A stretch of DNA of 64,000 nucleotides from positions 58,239 through 122,238 of IMG/VR virus record IMGVR_UViG_3300044908_000045, one strand, 5' to 3'. The notes under the pieces are model-generated. The model had not been told where the DNA came from and searched no databases. It saw nothing but the letters and a program-made list of their open reading frames with translations. A program made the translations under genes and the position numbers. The stretch comes from a virus. Positions 45,104 to 53,465 of the stretch are shown in pieces. Every line of letters begins with the position of its first letter. The first letter of the stretch is position 1.

Positions 45104-45325
45104 ATGAAGCGCACCCCCAACCCTCGCCTGCACTTCGAAGTCTCGGAGACATTGGATGCTGAACTTCGGGCCATCGCCGAGGATCAGGGGGTTACCCTAG
45201 CTACCGTGCTGCGCGCCGGGATCGCGCTGGTCAAGATTTACCACCGCACGAAGCAGACCAAACGCCATCTCGGGATTGTTTCCGACCCGGCGGTTCTCGA
45301 CACCGAGATCATCGGGCTTTTTTAA
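45104..45325 (+). CDS. Small RHH-like protein
   Basis: 73 residues from the ATG at 45104. LHFEVSETLDAELRAIAEDQ followed by GVTLATVLRAGIALVKIYHR fits a ribbon-helix-helix DNA-binding protein. TTGACG with a weak TTCAAT -10 lies upstream at 45072-45100. Possible late regulator. Confidence 0.55.
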   Translation: MKRTPNPRLHFEVSETLDAELRAIAEDQGVTLATVLRAGIALVKIYHRTKQTKRHLGIVSDPAVLDTEIIGLF

Positions 45326-45340
45326 CCCTCGGAGGACGAC

Positions 45341-45787
45341 ATGCAAGTGCCCGAAATCATCACCAAGCGGCTAGCCGAATTGAACCGCTACATCGACGAG
45401 CTGGAACAGCTTTGGCCGCTTCTCGAAGAGCGCGAAGCGCTACAGATCGCGATCGATGCGATCCGCAGCAAGGGTGCCCCAGCAGGCACACAAGAAGACT
45501 TCGAGCGAGTCGCCGCTACACACCAGGATATGCTTGCGGCAAAGGCTTGGGCGTCTGCTGAGCCGATCCCGCATCTGCGAAATACAGACAAGGGCGAACC
45601 TCCAGAGGGGTTGCTGCCAACGATTTCTGAGAGGATTCTGGGGGCGCTCACCGAGCCGATGACCGCGCTGCAAATCGCGCACGCGCTTGGTGTTCCGGTC
45701 GCGAATGTTTCGCCGCGACTGACAACATTGTATCAGCGCGGCAAACTGACCCATGAAGGGAATTTGTGGGGTCCGACTGCTGGCTGA
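45341..45787 (+). CDS. Winged-helix-like protein with coiled N-terminus
   Basis: 148 residues. A coiled helix (KRLAELNRYIDELEQLWPLL) is followed by a C-terminal winged helix: SERILGALTEPMTALQIAHA, LGVPVANVSPRLTTLYQRGK, LTHEGNLW. Such proteins bind DNA. It sits between TerL and portal. Role unknown. Confidence 0.6.
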   Translation: MQVPEIITKRLAELNRYIDELEQLWPLLEEREALQIAIDAIRSKGAPAGTQEDFERVAATHQDMLAAKAWASAEPIPHLRNTDKGEPPEGLLPTISERILGALTEPMTALQIAHALGVPVANVSPRLTTLYQRGKLTHEGNLWGPTAG

Positions 45788-45921
45788 ATTAGAGCCGCGA
45801 GTGATCGCTCGGAAGACAAGAACGACCGCCGAGTAAATCGTGATATAAACTAGGGGCCAGCCGAGATCGCTGGCCTGATCCGCATCCAGCCTCGGGGTCG
45901 TGGCGTGCGTAAAGGCACGTC

Positions 45922-48276
45922 ATGCCCGACGATCTGGCGCACGGGTTCTCCCGTATCCCGCCTCCCGATGAGCCCGAGGGTCTCCCCGAGGACGAGGGCG
46001 GCGAGGTCTCGGTTCTCACCGACGACCCCTCAGTCAAGCCCAGGCTTGACCCCAAGACTGGGGCCTTGTCAATTGACACCGAGGATGGCGGCGTTGTTGT
46101 CCAATTCAACCCGCCGAAGCCGCAAGCCGACACCGGCGACGACAAGTTTTTCGCCAATCTCGCCGACAAGATCAGTGCCGAGGCCCGCAACGAGATCGTC
46201 AGCGAACTCCTAGAGGGGATCGCGGCCGATGACCAGTCGCGCACGCAATGGCTCGACATGCGTGCCGAAGGGATCAAGATGCTCGGCATCGCGCTGGAAA
46301 AGCCGCGCGCCGATGCTGGCAATACGACCGAGCCGTTCGAGGGGATGTCGACAATCCGGCATCCGCTGCTCTCCGAAGCCATCGCCCGGTTCCAAGCCAA
46401 TGCCGCTGCCGAACTCTACCCGCCGAGCGGCCCCGTCAAGGTTCGCGACGATCGGCCTTCGAAGCCGAGTGGCGCTAATGACATCCCCGGTATCGGCGAC
46501 AATGGCGGTCCGCCTCTCGATGACGGTAGCCCGCCCGTTCAGGCGACCCGTGAGGAACTCGCCGAGGCACTGGAAAAGGGCTTCAACCACAATCTGACGG
46601 TGGTTGACCGCGGCTATCGTCCTGACAGCGTGCGGATGCTGTTCGAGATCGGGTTCTCCGGCTGTGCCTTTAAAAAGGTCTACGACTGCCCAATCCGCGA
46701 ACGCCCGATCAGCCGCTTTGTCAAGGCGACCGACATCATCGTCGCCGACGCCACTTCGGACGCGCGCGATGCCGGCCGGCTGACGCACCGCATTGTGATG
46801 CGGCAGAGCGTGGTCAGGCGGATGCAGATCCTCGGCGTCTACCGCGATATCGAACTGCATGAGCCATTCTTCGAGCCCAATGCTGCGGAACAAGCGACCG
46901 CCCGCGCTCAGGGGCTCGAAGACAAGCCGCAGCGCCAAGAGGACCAACCGCGCACGATCTACGAATCCTATGTCGAACTCGACATTGAGGGGTTTGAGCA
47001 CAAACGGCACGGGAAGCCGACTGGGCTGCCGTTACCCTACAAGGTCACGATCGACAAAGACAGCCGCGAGATGCTCGAACTGCGGCGCAATTGGGAGGAA
47101 GACGACGACACCTTTCAGCCGCGCACCGTGTTCGTCAAATTCGGGTTTATCCCAGCGCTCGGGTTTTACGACATTGGTCTGTTGCACCTGTTGGGTAACG
47201 GCGACAAAGCCCTGACCGCTGCGTGGCGCGAGGCGCTCGACACCGGGATGTTCAATAACTTTCCGGGGTTCATGTATAATGAAGGCGTCATCCGCAACTG
47301 GACGAATCAGAACCGCATCCCGCCTGGCGGGGGGCTTGGGATCAAGGGAGTACCCCCCAATGTTCCGCTGCGCAATGTCCTGGAACCGCTGCCGTACAAG
47401 GATGTCAGTGCCGGGCTCGTCGGCATCACGACACACATCGAGCAGCGCATGGACCGGGTCGCCAGCATGGGCGAATTGCCGGTTGGCGAGGGCGTGCAAA
47501 ACGCGCCGGTGGGAACCACTTTGGCTTTGCTCGACCAAGCCCAGAAGTTATTGGCTGCGGTGCATATCGGGCTGCACGCCAGCCAAGCCGAGGAATTTGC
47601 CCTATTAAAGGAGCGCTACAAGCAGAACCCAGAATCGTTCTGGCGGTGGAACAAGAAGGGCTATGCGTGGGAGGAGAGCCTGTTCCTCCAGGCCCTCGAC
47701 GATTGCGAGATCGTCCCGGCGGCCGATCCGAATACCGCATCGCACACCCTGCGGCTGATCAAGTGCCAAGCGGTCAAGCTGGTGGCGCAGATGAACCCGC
47801 AGATGTACGACATGAAAAAGGTTGATGAGTGGGTCTTCAAGATGATCGGGGTCGCCGATTCCGACTCGTTCTTTGCGCCGCCGCCCGATCCTAACGCGCC
47901 ACCACCAGCGGTCCCGATTGACCCCAACAAGCAGGCGCAGGTCCAGCAAAAGCAGGATCAGGTCCAGACCGAGAACCAAGCCAAGATCGCCGCGCTGCAA
48001 CTCAAGGGACAGCAGCAGGAGCAGGACAACGCTGCCAAGATGGCCGAGATGCAGACGGGGCAAGCGGCAGAAGCGCGCGACGCCCAACTTCAAGCACAGC
48101 AAAGCGTTGTGGAAAGCGCCGACCGCGAGGCCGACCGCGCATCGCGCGAGCGGGTCGCGGCGATGCGCGAGCAGACCGAGCAGGCCAAATTGCAACACGA
48201 GGCAACGCAAAACACCATGGACCGCGCCCACGAAGCGCTAACCGCACCTCCGCCAGCCGCCCCTGAATCGCCATAA
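45922..48276 (+). CDS. Portal protein (large, podovirus-like)
   Basis: 784 residues. Portal features: an N-terminal helical region with KISAEARNEIVSELLEGIAA, FEGMSTIRHPLLSEAIARFQ, a crown/wing region and HIEQRMDRVASMGELPVGEG with NAPVGTTLALLDQAQKLLAA. The last about 130 residues form a Gln/Ala/Glu coiled coil (QKQDQVQTENQAKIAALQLK). The portal is the dodecameric ring for DNA entry and tail attachment. The size and long C-terminal coiled barrel resemble P22-like portals. Confidence 0.82.
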   Translation: MPDDLAHGFSRIPPPDEPEGLPEDEGGEVSVLTDDPSVKPRLDPKTGALSIDTEDGGVVVQFNPPKPQADTGDDKFFANLADKISAEARNEIVSELLEGIAADDQSRTQWLDMRAEGIKMLGIALEKPRADAGNTTEPFEGMSTIRHPLLSEAIARFQANAAAELYPPSGPVKVRDDRPSKPSGANDIPGIGDNGGPPLDDGSPPVQATREELAEALEKGFNHNLTVVDRGYRPDSVRMLFEIGFSGCAFKKVYDCPIRERPISRFVKATDIIVADATSDARDAGRLTHRIVMRQSVVRRMQILGVYRDIELHEPFFEPNAAEQATARAQGLEDKPQRQEDQPRTIYESYVELDIEGFEHKRHGKPTGLPLPYKVTIDKDSREMLELRRNWEEDDDTFQPRTVFVKFGFIPALGFYDIGLLHLLGNGDKALTAAWREALDTGMFNNFPGFMYNEGVIRNWTNQNRIPPGGGLGIKGVPPNVPLRNVLEPLPYKDVSAGLVGITTHIEQRMDRVASMGELPVGEGVQNAPVGTTLALLDQAQKLLAAVHIGLHASQAEEFALLKERYKQNPESFWRWNKKGYAWEESLFLQALDDCEIVPAADPNTASHTLRLIKCQAVKLVAQMNPQMYDMKKVDEWVFKMIGVADSDSFFAPPPDPNAPPPAVPIDPNKQAQVQQKQDQVQTENQAKIAALQLKGQQQEQDNAAKMAEMQTGQAAEARDAQLQAQQSVVESADREADRASRERVAAMREQTEQAKLQHEATQNTMDRAHEALTAPPPAAPESP

Positions 48277-48319
48277 AGGGGCTTGCGCGCCGATACGTGG
48301 CGTATTATCTCTGCTGCGG

Positions 48320-48514
48320 ATGACTGCAGAAGAGTTCAGTGACATCGGCAAAAAACTGGTCGGCGCGCGTCCAGGATGGCAGCGCCGATTGGGGCTTAAG
48401 CTCGGCAAGGAACAGGCGACTATCAGCCGCTATGCGGCGGGAAGCTTGTCTATTCCTCATACTGTAGCGGTGGCGTTGGAAGCTCTGCTTGGTCGTATCC
48501 ATCATCCCAAATGA
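48320..48514 (+). CDS. Small HTH regulator
   Basis: 64 residues. WQRRLGLKLGKEQATISRYA then AGSLSIPHTVAVALEALLGR is an XRE/HTH-like segment with ATISRYAAG as recognition helix. TATTAT at 48301-48306 lies shortly upstream as a -10. It begins the envelope cassette region and could regulate it. Confidence 0.6.
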   Translation: MTAEEFSDIGKKLVGARPGWQRRLGLKLGKEQATISRYAAGSLSIPHTVAVALEALLGRIHHPK

Positions 48515-48527
48515 GGGGTACCACGCA

Positions 48528-49286
48528 ATGTCTCTCTTGCCGTTTGCCCGAAACTTTTTCACCGTTCAGGGCAACAATGCTGCGGCGGCGGTCACGAAGG
48601 CGCTCGTCAATCTGGACCCGGAAGGCGCTTCCGCTGCCGATCTCATGTCAATGGAGCAGGATCTCGACCGAGCGGGCGGCGTCATTGCTAAGCTCCGAAA
48701 GGATCTGGTCACCGAACAGCGCGAATTCGACGCGTTAAACAGACAGTACACCGAACTGATGGGAGCCGCTGAAATCCTTCAAAAAAAGCTGGAGGGCGGC
48801 GACGCCTCGGTCGAGGCATCCCTTGCATCGCTTGTCGGTAAAATTGAGAACATCGCGCCTGAGTTGGAGCGCGACCGCAAGGATGTTGACGCGACCCAAA
48901 AGCTGATCACAGAGGCTGAGAATGCCTATCAGCAAAAAGCGGCGGCGCTGACCGGAGCCAAGCGCAACCTCGATGCGGCCCGTCACGATCTGGCGCACGC
49001 CAATATCCAAGAGGAGCGCGCACGCGAACGCGCACAGCAAGCTGCTGTTGTGGCGGGTCTCACAAAATCTCCGACGAGTGGTCTGACGGTGGCGCTTAAC
49101 GTGATGCAACAGAGCGCAGATGACGCGCGGCAACGCGCCGAATCGGCGGACATGAAGGCCGCAGCCCTGCACCACGCGGGCAACGACGCCGCCGACGATC
49201 CGAACATCGCGGAGGCACTCGCCGAAGTGCACGGTGCGGCGTCGACCAAATCACTGAGTGAGCGGCTCGCAGCCCTAAAAAAATAG
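48528..49286 (+). CDS. PspA/IM30 (YjfJ-like) coiled-coil protein
   Basis: 252 residues from the ATG at 48528. After a short hydrophobic start it is almost all coiled coil (MEQDLDRAGGVIAKLRKDLV, KKLEGGDASVEASLASLVGK). Its end, ALAEVHGAASTKSLSERLAA, follows the DLDEKLAEAGI...VLARLQ end of YjfJ-like PspA proteins. PspA proteins coat the inner membrane and protect it under stress. The next genes are the partners of YjfJ in bacterial yjf operons (DUF1190 lipoprotein, membrane protein, ATP-grasp), which strengthens the call. Confidence 0.65.
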   Translation: MSLLPFARNFFTVQGNNAAAAVTKALVNLDPEGASAADLMSMEQDLDRAGGVIAKLRKDLVTEQREFDALNRQYTELMGAAEILQKKLEGGDASVEASLASLVGKIENIAPELERDRKDVDATQKLITEAENAYQQKAAALTGAKRNLDAARHDLAHANIQEERARERAQQAAVVAGLTKSPTSGLTVALNVMQQSADDARQRAESADMKAAALHHAGNDAADDPNIAEALAEVHGAASTKSLSERLAALKK

Positions 49287-49296
49287 GAGCAGGCAC

Positions 49297-49863
49297 ATGC
49301 GCGTTCGTAACGCCGCGTGCCTTGGCTCACTATTGTTGCTCGCCGCCTGCGGCCCTAACGGTTGCAGCGGCGATAACAGCCAAGAGCGCGTCTTCAACTC
49401 TCTCGCCGAGTGCCAAAAGGACCCAACTTACACTGCTCAACAATGCCTAGATGCCTTTGCTAGGGCATCTCAGGAACAAGCGGCGAGCGCCCCGCGCTAC
49501 TCTAATAGAGATAGCTGTGAGGAACTCTACGGACCAGGGAACTGTGTGCCGAGAGGTAGTGGAGATAGTTCATTCATACCGATGATGACTGGCTTCATGC
49601 TTGGCAACATGATGTCTGGTGGCGGTGGAACGACCTATATTTCGCGTCCTGTCTACATTGATCGCGGGGGCACTGCGTACACCACGGGTGGGCGTTCCAT
49701 CGGCACGGTGACGCCGGGTCGAGGCGGGTTTGGCGGCTCAGCCAGTTCGTGGAGCGGGTTCCATTCCTCATCCTCGTCGCCGGGCATCACATCGGGTGGC
49801 TCGGTCTCTCGCGGAGGTTTCGGAGGTTCGGCGTTCTCCGCCTCCTCGTCTGGAGGCGAATGA
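49297..49863 (+). CDS. DUF1190 (YgiB/YjfM-like) lipoprotein
   Basis: 188 residues. A lipoprotein signal (CLGSLLLLAAC, lipobox LAAC) is followed by the DUF1190 pattern: FNSLAECQKDPTYTAQQCLD, RYSNRDSCEELYGPGNCVP, IPMMTGFMLGNMMSGGGG and Gly/Ser-rich repeats with RGGFGGSA. The alignment to E. coli YgiB is visible along the whole protein. In bacteria ygiB sits beside ygiC, the ATP-grasp gene, exactly as here. Outer-membrane or periplasmic location. Confidence 0.85.
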   Translation: MRVRNAACLGSLLLLAACGPNGCSGDNSQERVFNSLAECQKDPTYTAQQCLDAFARASQEQAASAPRYSNRDSCEELYGPGNCVPRGSGDSSFIPMMTGFMLGNMMSGGGGTTYISRPVYIDRGGTAYTTGGRSIGTVTPGRGGFGGSASSWSGFHSSSSSPGITSGGSVSRGGFGGSAFSASSSGGE

Positions 49864-50042
49864 TGATCCGCATCTGTGTCGAGATCATCATTGCGATCAT
49901 CATCGCGTGGTTTGTGGCCCACTTCCTCTTCTGGGTTCTGTGGAAAGCCGCCACTCTCGCTGCCTTCATCGGCGTGTTATACGGCACGATTCGTGTATTT
50001 TCGCACTTCAGGGGATTACCAAAATGGAACGGATCACCATAG
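49860..50042 (+). CDS. Two-span membrane protein of the envelope cassette
   Basis: 60 residues (ATGA overlap with the lipoprotein gene). RICVEIIIAIIIAWFVAHFL and WKAATLAAFIGVLYGTI form two membrane helices. It takes the place of YjfL (DUF350) in the yjf operon but is shorter and not obviously homologous. Overlaps the ATP-grasp gene by 19 bases. Confidence 0.6.
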   Translation: MMIRICVEIIIAIIIAWFVAHFLFWVLWKAATLAAFIGVLYGTIRVFSHFRGLPKWNGSP

Positions 50043-51166
50043 ACCCGCGACCCAACTGGTCGAGCGAAATCGAGAAACTGGGGTTCGACTTCTACCTAAT
50101 GGACGGGATACCGTACTGGACCGAGAACGCCTATTACCATTTCACCGCAGCGGAAATTGACGAGATCGAAGCGGCGGCGAATAAGGTACATCGGCTCTGC
50201 ATCTACGCCGTCCAGCGCATCATTGACGAACGGCTGTTTCCGCTTCTCGGTATCGAGCCTGAGTTGGTGCCGTTGATCGCCGAGAGCTGGGACCGCAAAG
50301 ACCCAGCGATCTACGGCCGCTTTGACATGATGTACGACGGCAAGTCGCCACCAAAGCTCCTCGAATACAACGCCGACACACCCACCAGCCTATTTGAGGC
50401 ATCCATCGTGCAGTGGAACTGGCGCGAGCAACGCTTTCCCAAATCAGACCAGTTCAACTCAATCCATGAGCACATCGTCGCTCGGTGGCAGAATCTGCTG
50501 GTCGGTCGTCGAAATGCTGATCGGCTCTACGTCACTACCGCAACACCCATGCCCGAGGACGAGGCTACTGTTCAGTACATTGGTCGCACGGCTGAGGACG
50601 CCGGCTACAAGGTCAAATTCCTGCCCATCAAGGAGATCGGCTGGCACGATGGCCTAAACGCCTTCGTTGATCTCGACGGCACCGCCATGCGACAGATCTT
50701 CAAGCTATACCCGTGGGAGTGGCTGATGCGTGACGACTTCGGCGCTCACATTCGCGGGTCAGGCTCAGTCTGGCTAGAGCCGGCATGGAAGATGCTGCTC
50801 TCGAACAAAGGTCTGCTCCCGATCCTCTGGGACATGTTCCCTGAGCACGAGAACCTATTGCCTGCGTTCCGCGAACCCAGTCCCCTGCAAGGGAAGCCCA
50901 TGGTGCGTAAGCCGCTACTTGGGCGCGAAGGCAACAACATCGGCATCTACGACCCAGCGGGCCATGTGCTCGCCGAGACTGATGGTCGCTACGCCGAAGG
51001 CAACTTCGTCTATCAAGCCTATGCCGAGCCGCCAGAGTTCTCAGGATGTCGCGCTAATCTTGGTGTCTGGATGGTGCACGACGAGGCATGCGGCATGGGC
51101 GTCCGTGAGGACAATGGGTTGATCATCTCGAATAGTTCGAGGTTCGTCCCGCACACATTTGATTGA
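50024..51166 (+). CDS. Glutathionylspermidine synthase-like ATP-grasp ligase (YgiC/YjfC)
   Basis: 380 residues from the ATG at 50024, after AGGGGATTACC. MERITIDPRPNWSSEIEKLG, GIPYWTENAYYHFTAAEIDE, LLEYNADTPTSLFEASIVQW, LFKLYPWEW-like IFKLYPWEWLMRDDF, RKPLLGREGNNIGIYDPAGH and a final SRFVPHTF match YgiC/YjfC throughout. ATP-grasp enzymes join a carboxylate to an amine through an acyl phosphate. The amidase half of bifunctional Gsp is absent. The substrate of YgiC-type enzymes is not settled; a polyamine- or peptide-linked envelope modification is inferred. Confidence 0.9.
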   Translation: MERITIDPRPNWSSEIEKLGFDFYLMDGIPYWTENAYYHFTAAEIDEIEAAANKVHRLCIYAVQRIIDERLFPLLGIEPELVPLIAESWDRKDPAIYGRFDMMYDGKSPPKLLEYNADTPTSLFEASIVQWNWREQRFPKSDQFNSIHEHIVARWQNLLVGRRNADRLYVTTATPMPEDEATVQYIGRTAEDAGYKVKFLPIKEIGWHDGLNAFVDLDGTAMRQIFKLYPWEWLMRDDFGAHIRGSGSVWLEPAWKMLLSNKGLLPILWDMFPEHENLLPAFREPSPLQGKPMVRKPLLGREGNNIGIYDPAGHVLAETDGRYAEGNFVYQAYAEPPEFSGCRANLGVWMVHDEACGMGVREDNGLIISNSSRFVPHTFD

Positions 51167-51248
51167 TGCCCACCCCAGCGCGTCGGGATTTGGTATTGAG
51201 CTAATCGGTGTGCTAGACTGCGGCTCTCTGTCTATGGGAGCCGCCAGT

Positions 51249-52109
51249 ATGGCCAACTCGCACGACCACTCTCATCTGCGCCACATGGCGGTGCAGCAGC
51301 ACGCCGAGCGGATTCATGAAATCCAGCGCGATCACCGCGCACATGGGGGTCGCGGCGACGAAGCCGCTGACAAAATTCTTGTGACGAAGGGCGTGCATGA
51401 CCACGAGCGCGCAATGCACAAGGGATCGCCGCTCACTCACTTAAATCTCCGCGATGGCGGTCACGCCGAGGGTCACTCAGGCAGGCATCGGCTTGATCGG
51501 GCAAGACGCGCGGACGGCGGCAAGGTTGACTCGATCTACCGCGACCGCAATGGTGGTGAGGGGGCGTCGAACAGCGGCAAGGGACGTGACGCGTCGGGCG
51601 AGAAAGACGCCGCCCGCATGCATGCCGAACAGAAGCGCGATGTTGACCATTACGCTCGTGATCGGTTTGCCGATGGTGGCCACACAAAGCGTGGCGGCAA
51701 GGCCAGCCACGTCAATGTCATCGTCGCACCTGGGCAAGGTCCGGCGCGCCCGGTGCCGATCCCGGTTCCTGCGGCTGGGATTGGCGGCGCGCCACCGCCT
51801 CGACCACCGATGCCCCCAATGGGCGCGGGCGGACCACCAATGGGCGGTCCTCCTCCGGGAGGTATGCCGGGAGCGGGAATGCCACCGCGCCCAGGCATGC
51901 CCATGCCGATGGCACCTGGCGGGATTCGCCGCAATGGGGGGCGTGCTGGGCGAGCCGATGGCGGTAGTATCGAGGAAGAGGCTGGCGAGCCGCATCCGCC
52001 GTTTAGCGCTGACCCAGAGATGCGTGGCGGCGCGCAGGGTGCGCTCGGCCGTCTCGAAAAGACCAAAAGCGCCCGCAAGATCGGCTCTGCCGCTGTGGCG
52101 GGAGACTAA
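51249..52109 (+). CDS. His/Gly/Pro-rich structural protein (RADGG type)
   Basis: 286 residues from the ATG at 51249 after GGGAGCCGCCAGT. A His/Arg-rich N-terminus (HLRHMAVQQHAERIHEIQRD), RADGGK repeats, a Pro/Gly/Met-rich centre (PPMGGPPPGGMPGAG) and RAGRADGGSIEEE. Such low-complexity head-module proteins are typical of rhizobial phages; related patterns occur at 60066 and 60482. Possibly a virion-internal protein. Confidence 0.55.
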   Translation: MANSHDHSHLRHMAVQQHAERIHEIQRDHRAHGGRGDEAADKILVTKGVHDHERAMHKGSPLTHLNLRDGGHAEGHSGRHRLDRARRADGGKVDSIYRDRNGGEGASNSGKGRDASGEKDAARMHAEQKRDVDHYARDRFADGGHTKRGGKASHVNVIVAPGQGPARPVPIPVPAAGIGGAPPPRPPMPPMGAGGPPMGGPPPGGMPGAGMPPRPGMPMPMAPGGIRRNGGRAGRADGGSIEEEAGEPHPPFSADPEMRGGAQGALGRLEKTKSARKIGSAAVAGD

Positions 52110-52123
52110 AAGGAGAGCCCGTC

Positions 52124-52381
52124 ATGCGGGCGTTGGTGCTGACGCATGCGGGCGAATTGTCGGCGATGGAAAAACGTCGAGACCGCCGCGGTGCCGCTCC
52201 TGGTCATCAGCAGTGCGATGGTCTGATCGAGCCGCATATCGAATATGACCGTGAGCAGGGCTGGCGCATTACCCATCGGTGCAAATGTGGCAATGTCACC
52301 CGTAGCGATGGGTGGCACAGCGAACTGACCATGATCGAGCATGGTTTTTGGCGGAGGTTACGGGATGACGGAGCAAAGTAG
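52124..52381 (+). CDS. Small zinc-binding hypothetical protein
   Basis: 85 residues. QQCDGLIEPHIEYDREQGWR followed by ITHRCKCGNVTRSDGWHSEL shows a CxC/CxH pattern. AAGGAGAGCCCGTC precedes the ATG. Function unknown. Confidence 0.55.
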   Translation: MRALVLTHAGELSAMEKRRDRRGAAPGHQQCDGLIEPHIEYDREQGWRITHRCKCGNVTRSDGWHSELTMIEHGFWRRLRDDGAK

Positions 52382-52646
52382 ACCGCGTCAATTCAATGGA
52401 TTTGTCATTGACATTCACGCGCTGGAGAAAGCTCTTGGAATTCCGCGCGATCACCGCATCGTTCGAGTGTCCACGACGACTGACGACTACGTTCCTGGCA
52501 TTAAAATCATCATCGAAGGTCCAGCGTGTTATCTTCTTGCTGGCTCGCGAGCCCCAGTCGCATATGACGATTTTGAGCGATGGTTGCAAAATGTTGATGA
52601 AATCAGAGAGGCGGGGATTGATCGCTATGGACCTTACGAGTGGTAG
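52365..52646 (+). CDS. Hypothetical protein ending at parS
   Basis: 93 residues from the ATG at 52365 (overlap 17 bases). GFVIDIHALEKALGIPRDHR, IIEGPACYLLAGSRAPVAYD and FERWLQNVDEIREAGI: a small alpha/beta protein. Its stop codon is one base before the parS palindrome. Function unknown. Confidence 0.55.
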   Translation: MTEQSRPRQFNGFVIDIHALEKALGIPRDHRIVRVSTTTDDYVPGIKIIIEGPACYLLAGSRAPVAYDDFERWLQNVDEIREAGIDRYGPYEW

Positions 52647-52647
52647 G

Positions 52648-52667
52648 GGTGTTTCACGTGAAACACC
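52648..52667. promoter_or_regulatory. parS: Chromosomal-type parS (ParB binding site)
   Basis: A perfect 20-bp palindrome whose central 16 bases, TGTTTCACGTGAAACA, are the canonical bacterial parS. Chromosomal ParB proteins bind it, then slide and recruit SMC. It is not a terminator: there is no loop and no T-run. A second site fitting GTTNCACGTGNAAC lies at 57299. Confidence 0.88.
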
Positions 52668-52677
52668 GAGCCGCCGC

Positions 52678-52706
52678 TTGACAATGGCGCAATTGATTCG
52701 TAACTA
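52678..52706 (+). promoter_or_regulatory. Sigma70-type promoter next to parS
   Basis: TTGACA, 17 bases, TAACTA, starting 11 bases after parS. It points at the Ntn-hydrolase gene 145 bases downstream. Occupied parS could silence or insulate it. Confidence 0.55.
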
Positions 52707-52851
52707 GCATCGGTACTGGCGAACCTCAGCCACGAATGCTGGGAAAGCCGCGCTCTGGTAGCGCATAGCGGTTCGACGGACTGATCCCAGAACCGCACGG
52801 CGGCATCGCCATCAGAACGAGGCGCGCGATGGGATTCTCCGCGACCAGTAA

Positions 52852-53370
52852 GTGACGGTAGTGTGCTTCAGGGATGGGATTCTCTGCGCCGACAGACTTG
52901 TCACAGCCAGCTATGGCGGTCGCGTCGGTCACCGCAGTAAAATCTTCCGCACTTCGGCCGAAGGCAATCACTACGGCTTTTCTGGCCCTATCGGTGCCGC
53001 CGCGATATTTACGCGTTGGCTTGCCGAAGGGGGTGCCCTGAAAGACGCCCCCGATCTTGATGAGCACCAAGCAATCGAAATTCGATCGGGCAATCGGGTT
53101 GCGCTGTCCTCCGGCAAGAAGCCCGTCTTTATTGAGGTTGAAGCACCGTTTTACGCCATTGGCTCAGGCTGGCAATTGGCGCTGGGGGCCATGGAAATGG
53201 GGGCGACCGCCGAGCAGGCGGTCGAGGTGGCGATACGCCATGACGAGGGCTGCGGGGGTCAGATTGATGTGATCCGGTGCTACGAGCAGGCGATGCAGTT
53301 TGCCCCGCAGGCGGCAGCGGTGACCTTCCCAAATCGCATTGACCCGATCCACCTTGGGGGGCCGCGATGA
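52852..53370 (+). CDS. Proteasome/HslV-like Ntn-hydrolase
   Basis: 172 residues from a GTG. MTVVCFRDGILCADRLVT places Thr2 where the catalytic Thr1 of proteasome-type Ntn-hydrolases would be after Met removal. KIFRTSAEGNHYGFSGPIGA, FYAIGSGWQLALGAMEMGAT and AEQAVEVAIRHDEGCGGQID match the beta-subunit fold, including the GSGxxxALGAM helix. Phage relatives exist without a clear role. Located between the portal and the scaffold, where a head-maturation protease is normally found. Confidence 0.75.
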   Translation: MTVVCFRDGILCADRLVTASYGGRVGHRSKIFRTSAEGNHYGFSGPIGAAAIFTRWLAEGGALKDAPDLDEHQAIEIRSGNRVALSSGKKPVFIEVEAPFYAIGSGWQLALGAMEMGATAEQAVEVAIRHDEGCGGQIDVIRCYEQAMQFAPQAAAVTFPNRIDPIHLGGPR

Positions 53371-53465
53371 CTGCGTATCCCGCCGTCAATTCGTTCGACG
53401 ATAGCCAATATCATCTAGTGGGTCATCTGGTTTTCCGCATCTACAGCCGTCAGGATTTCGACTGA
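53367..53465 (+). CDS. 32-residue peptide
   Basis: MTAYPAVNSFDDSQYHLVGH then LVFRIYSRQDFD. Its ATG overlaps the previous stop and its last base is the first base of the next ATG, so it is probably translated. Function unknown. Confidence 0.4.
   Translation: MTAYPAVNSFDDSQYHLVGHLVFRIYSRQDFD

Noticed and set aside
52648-52667. Terminator after the 52365-52646 gene
   Set aside because: The palindrome has no loop and no T-run and is an exact parS consensus.
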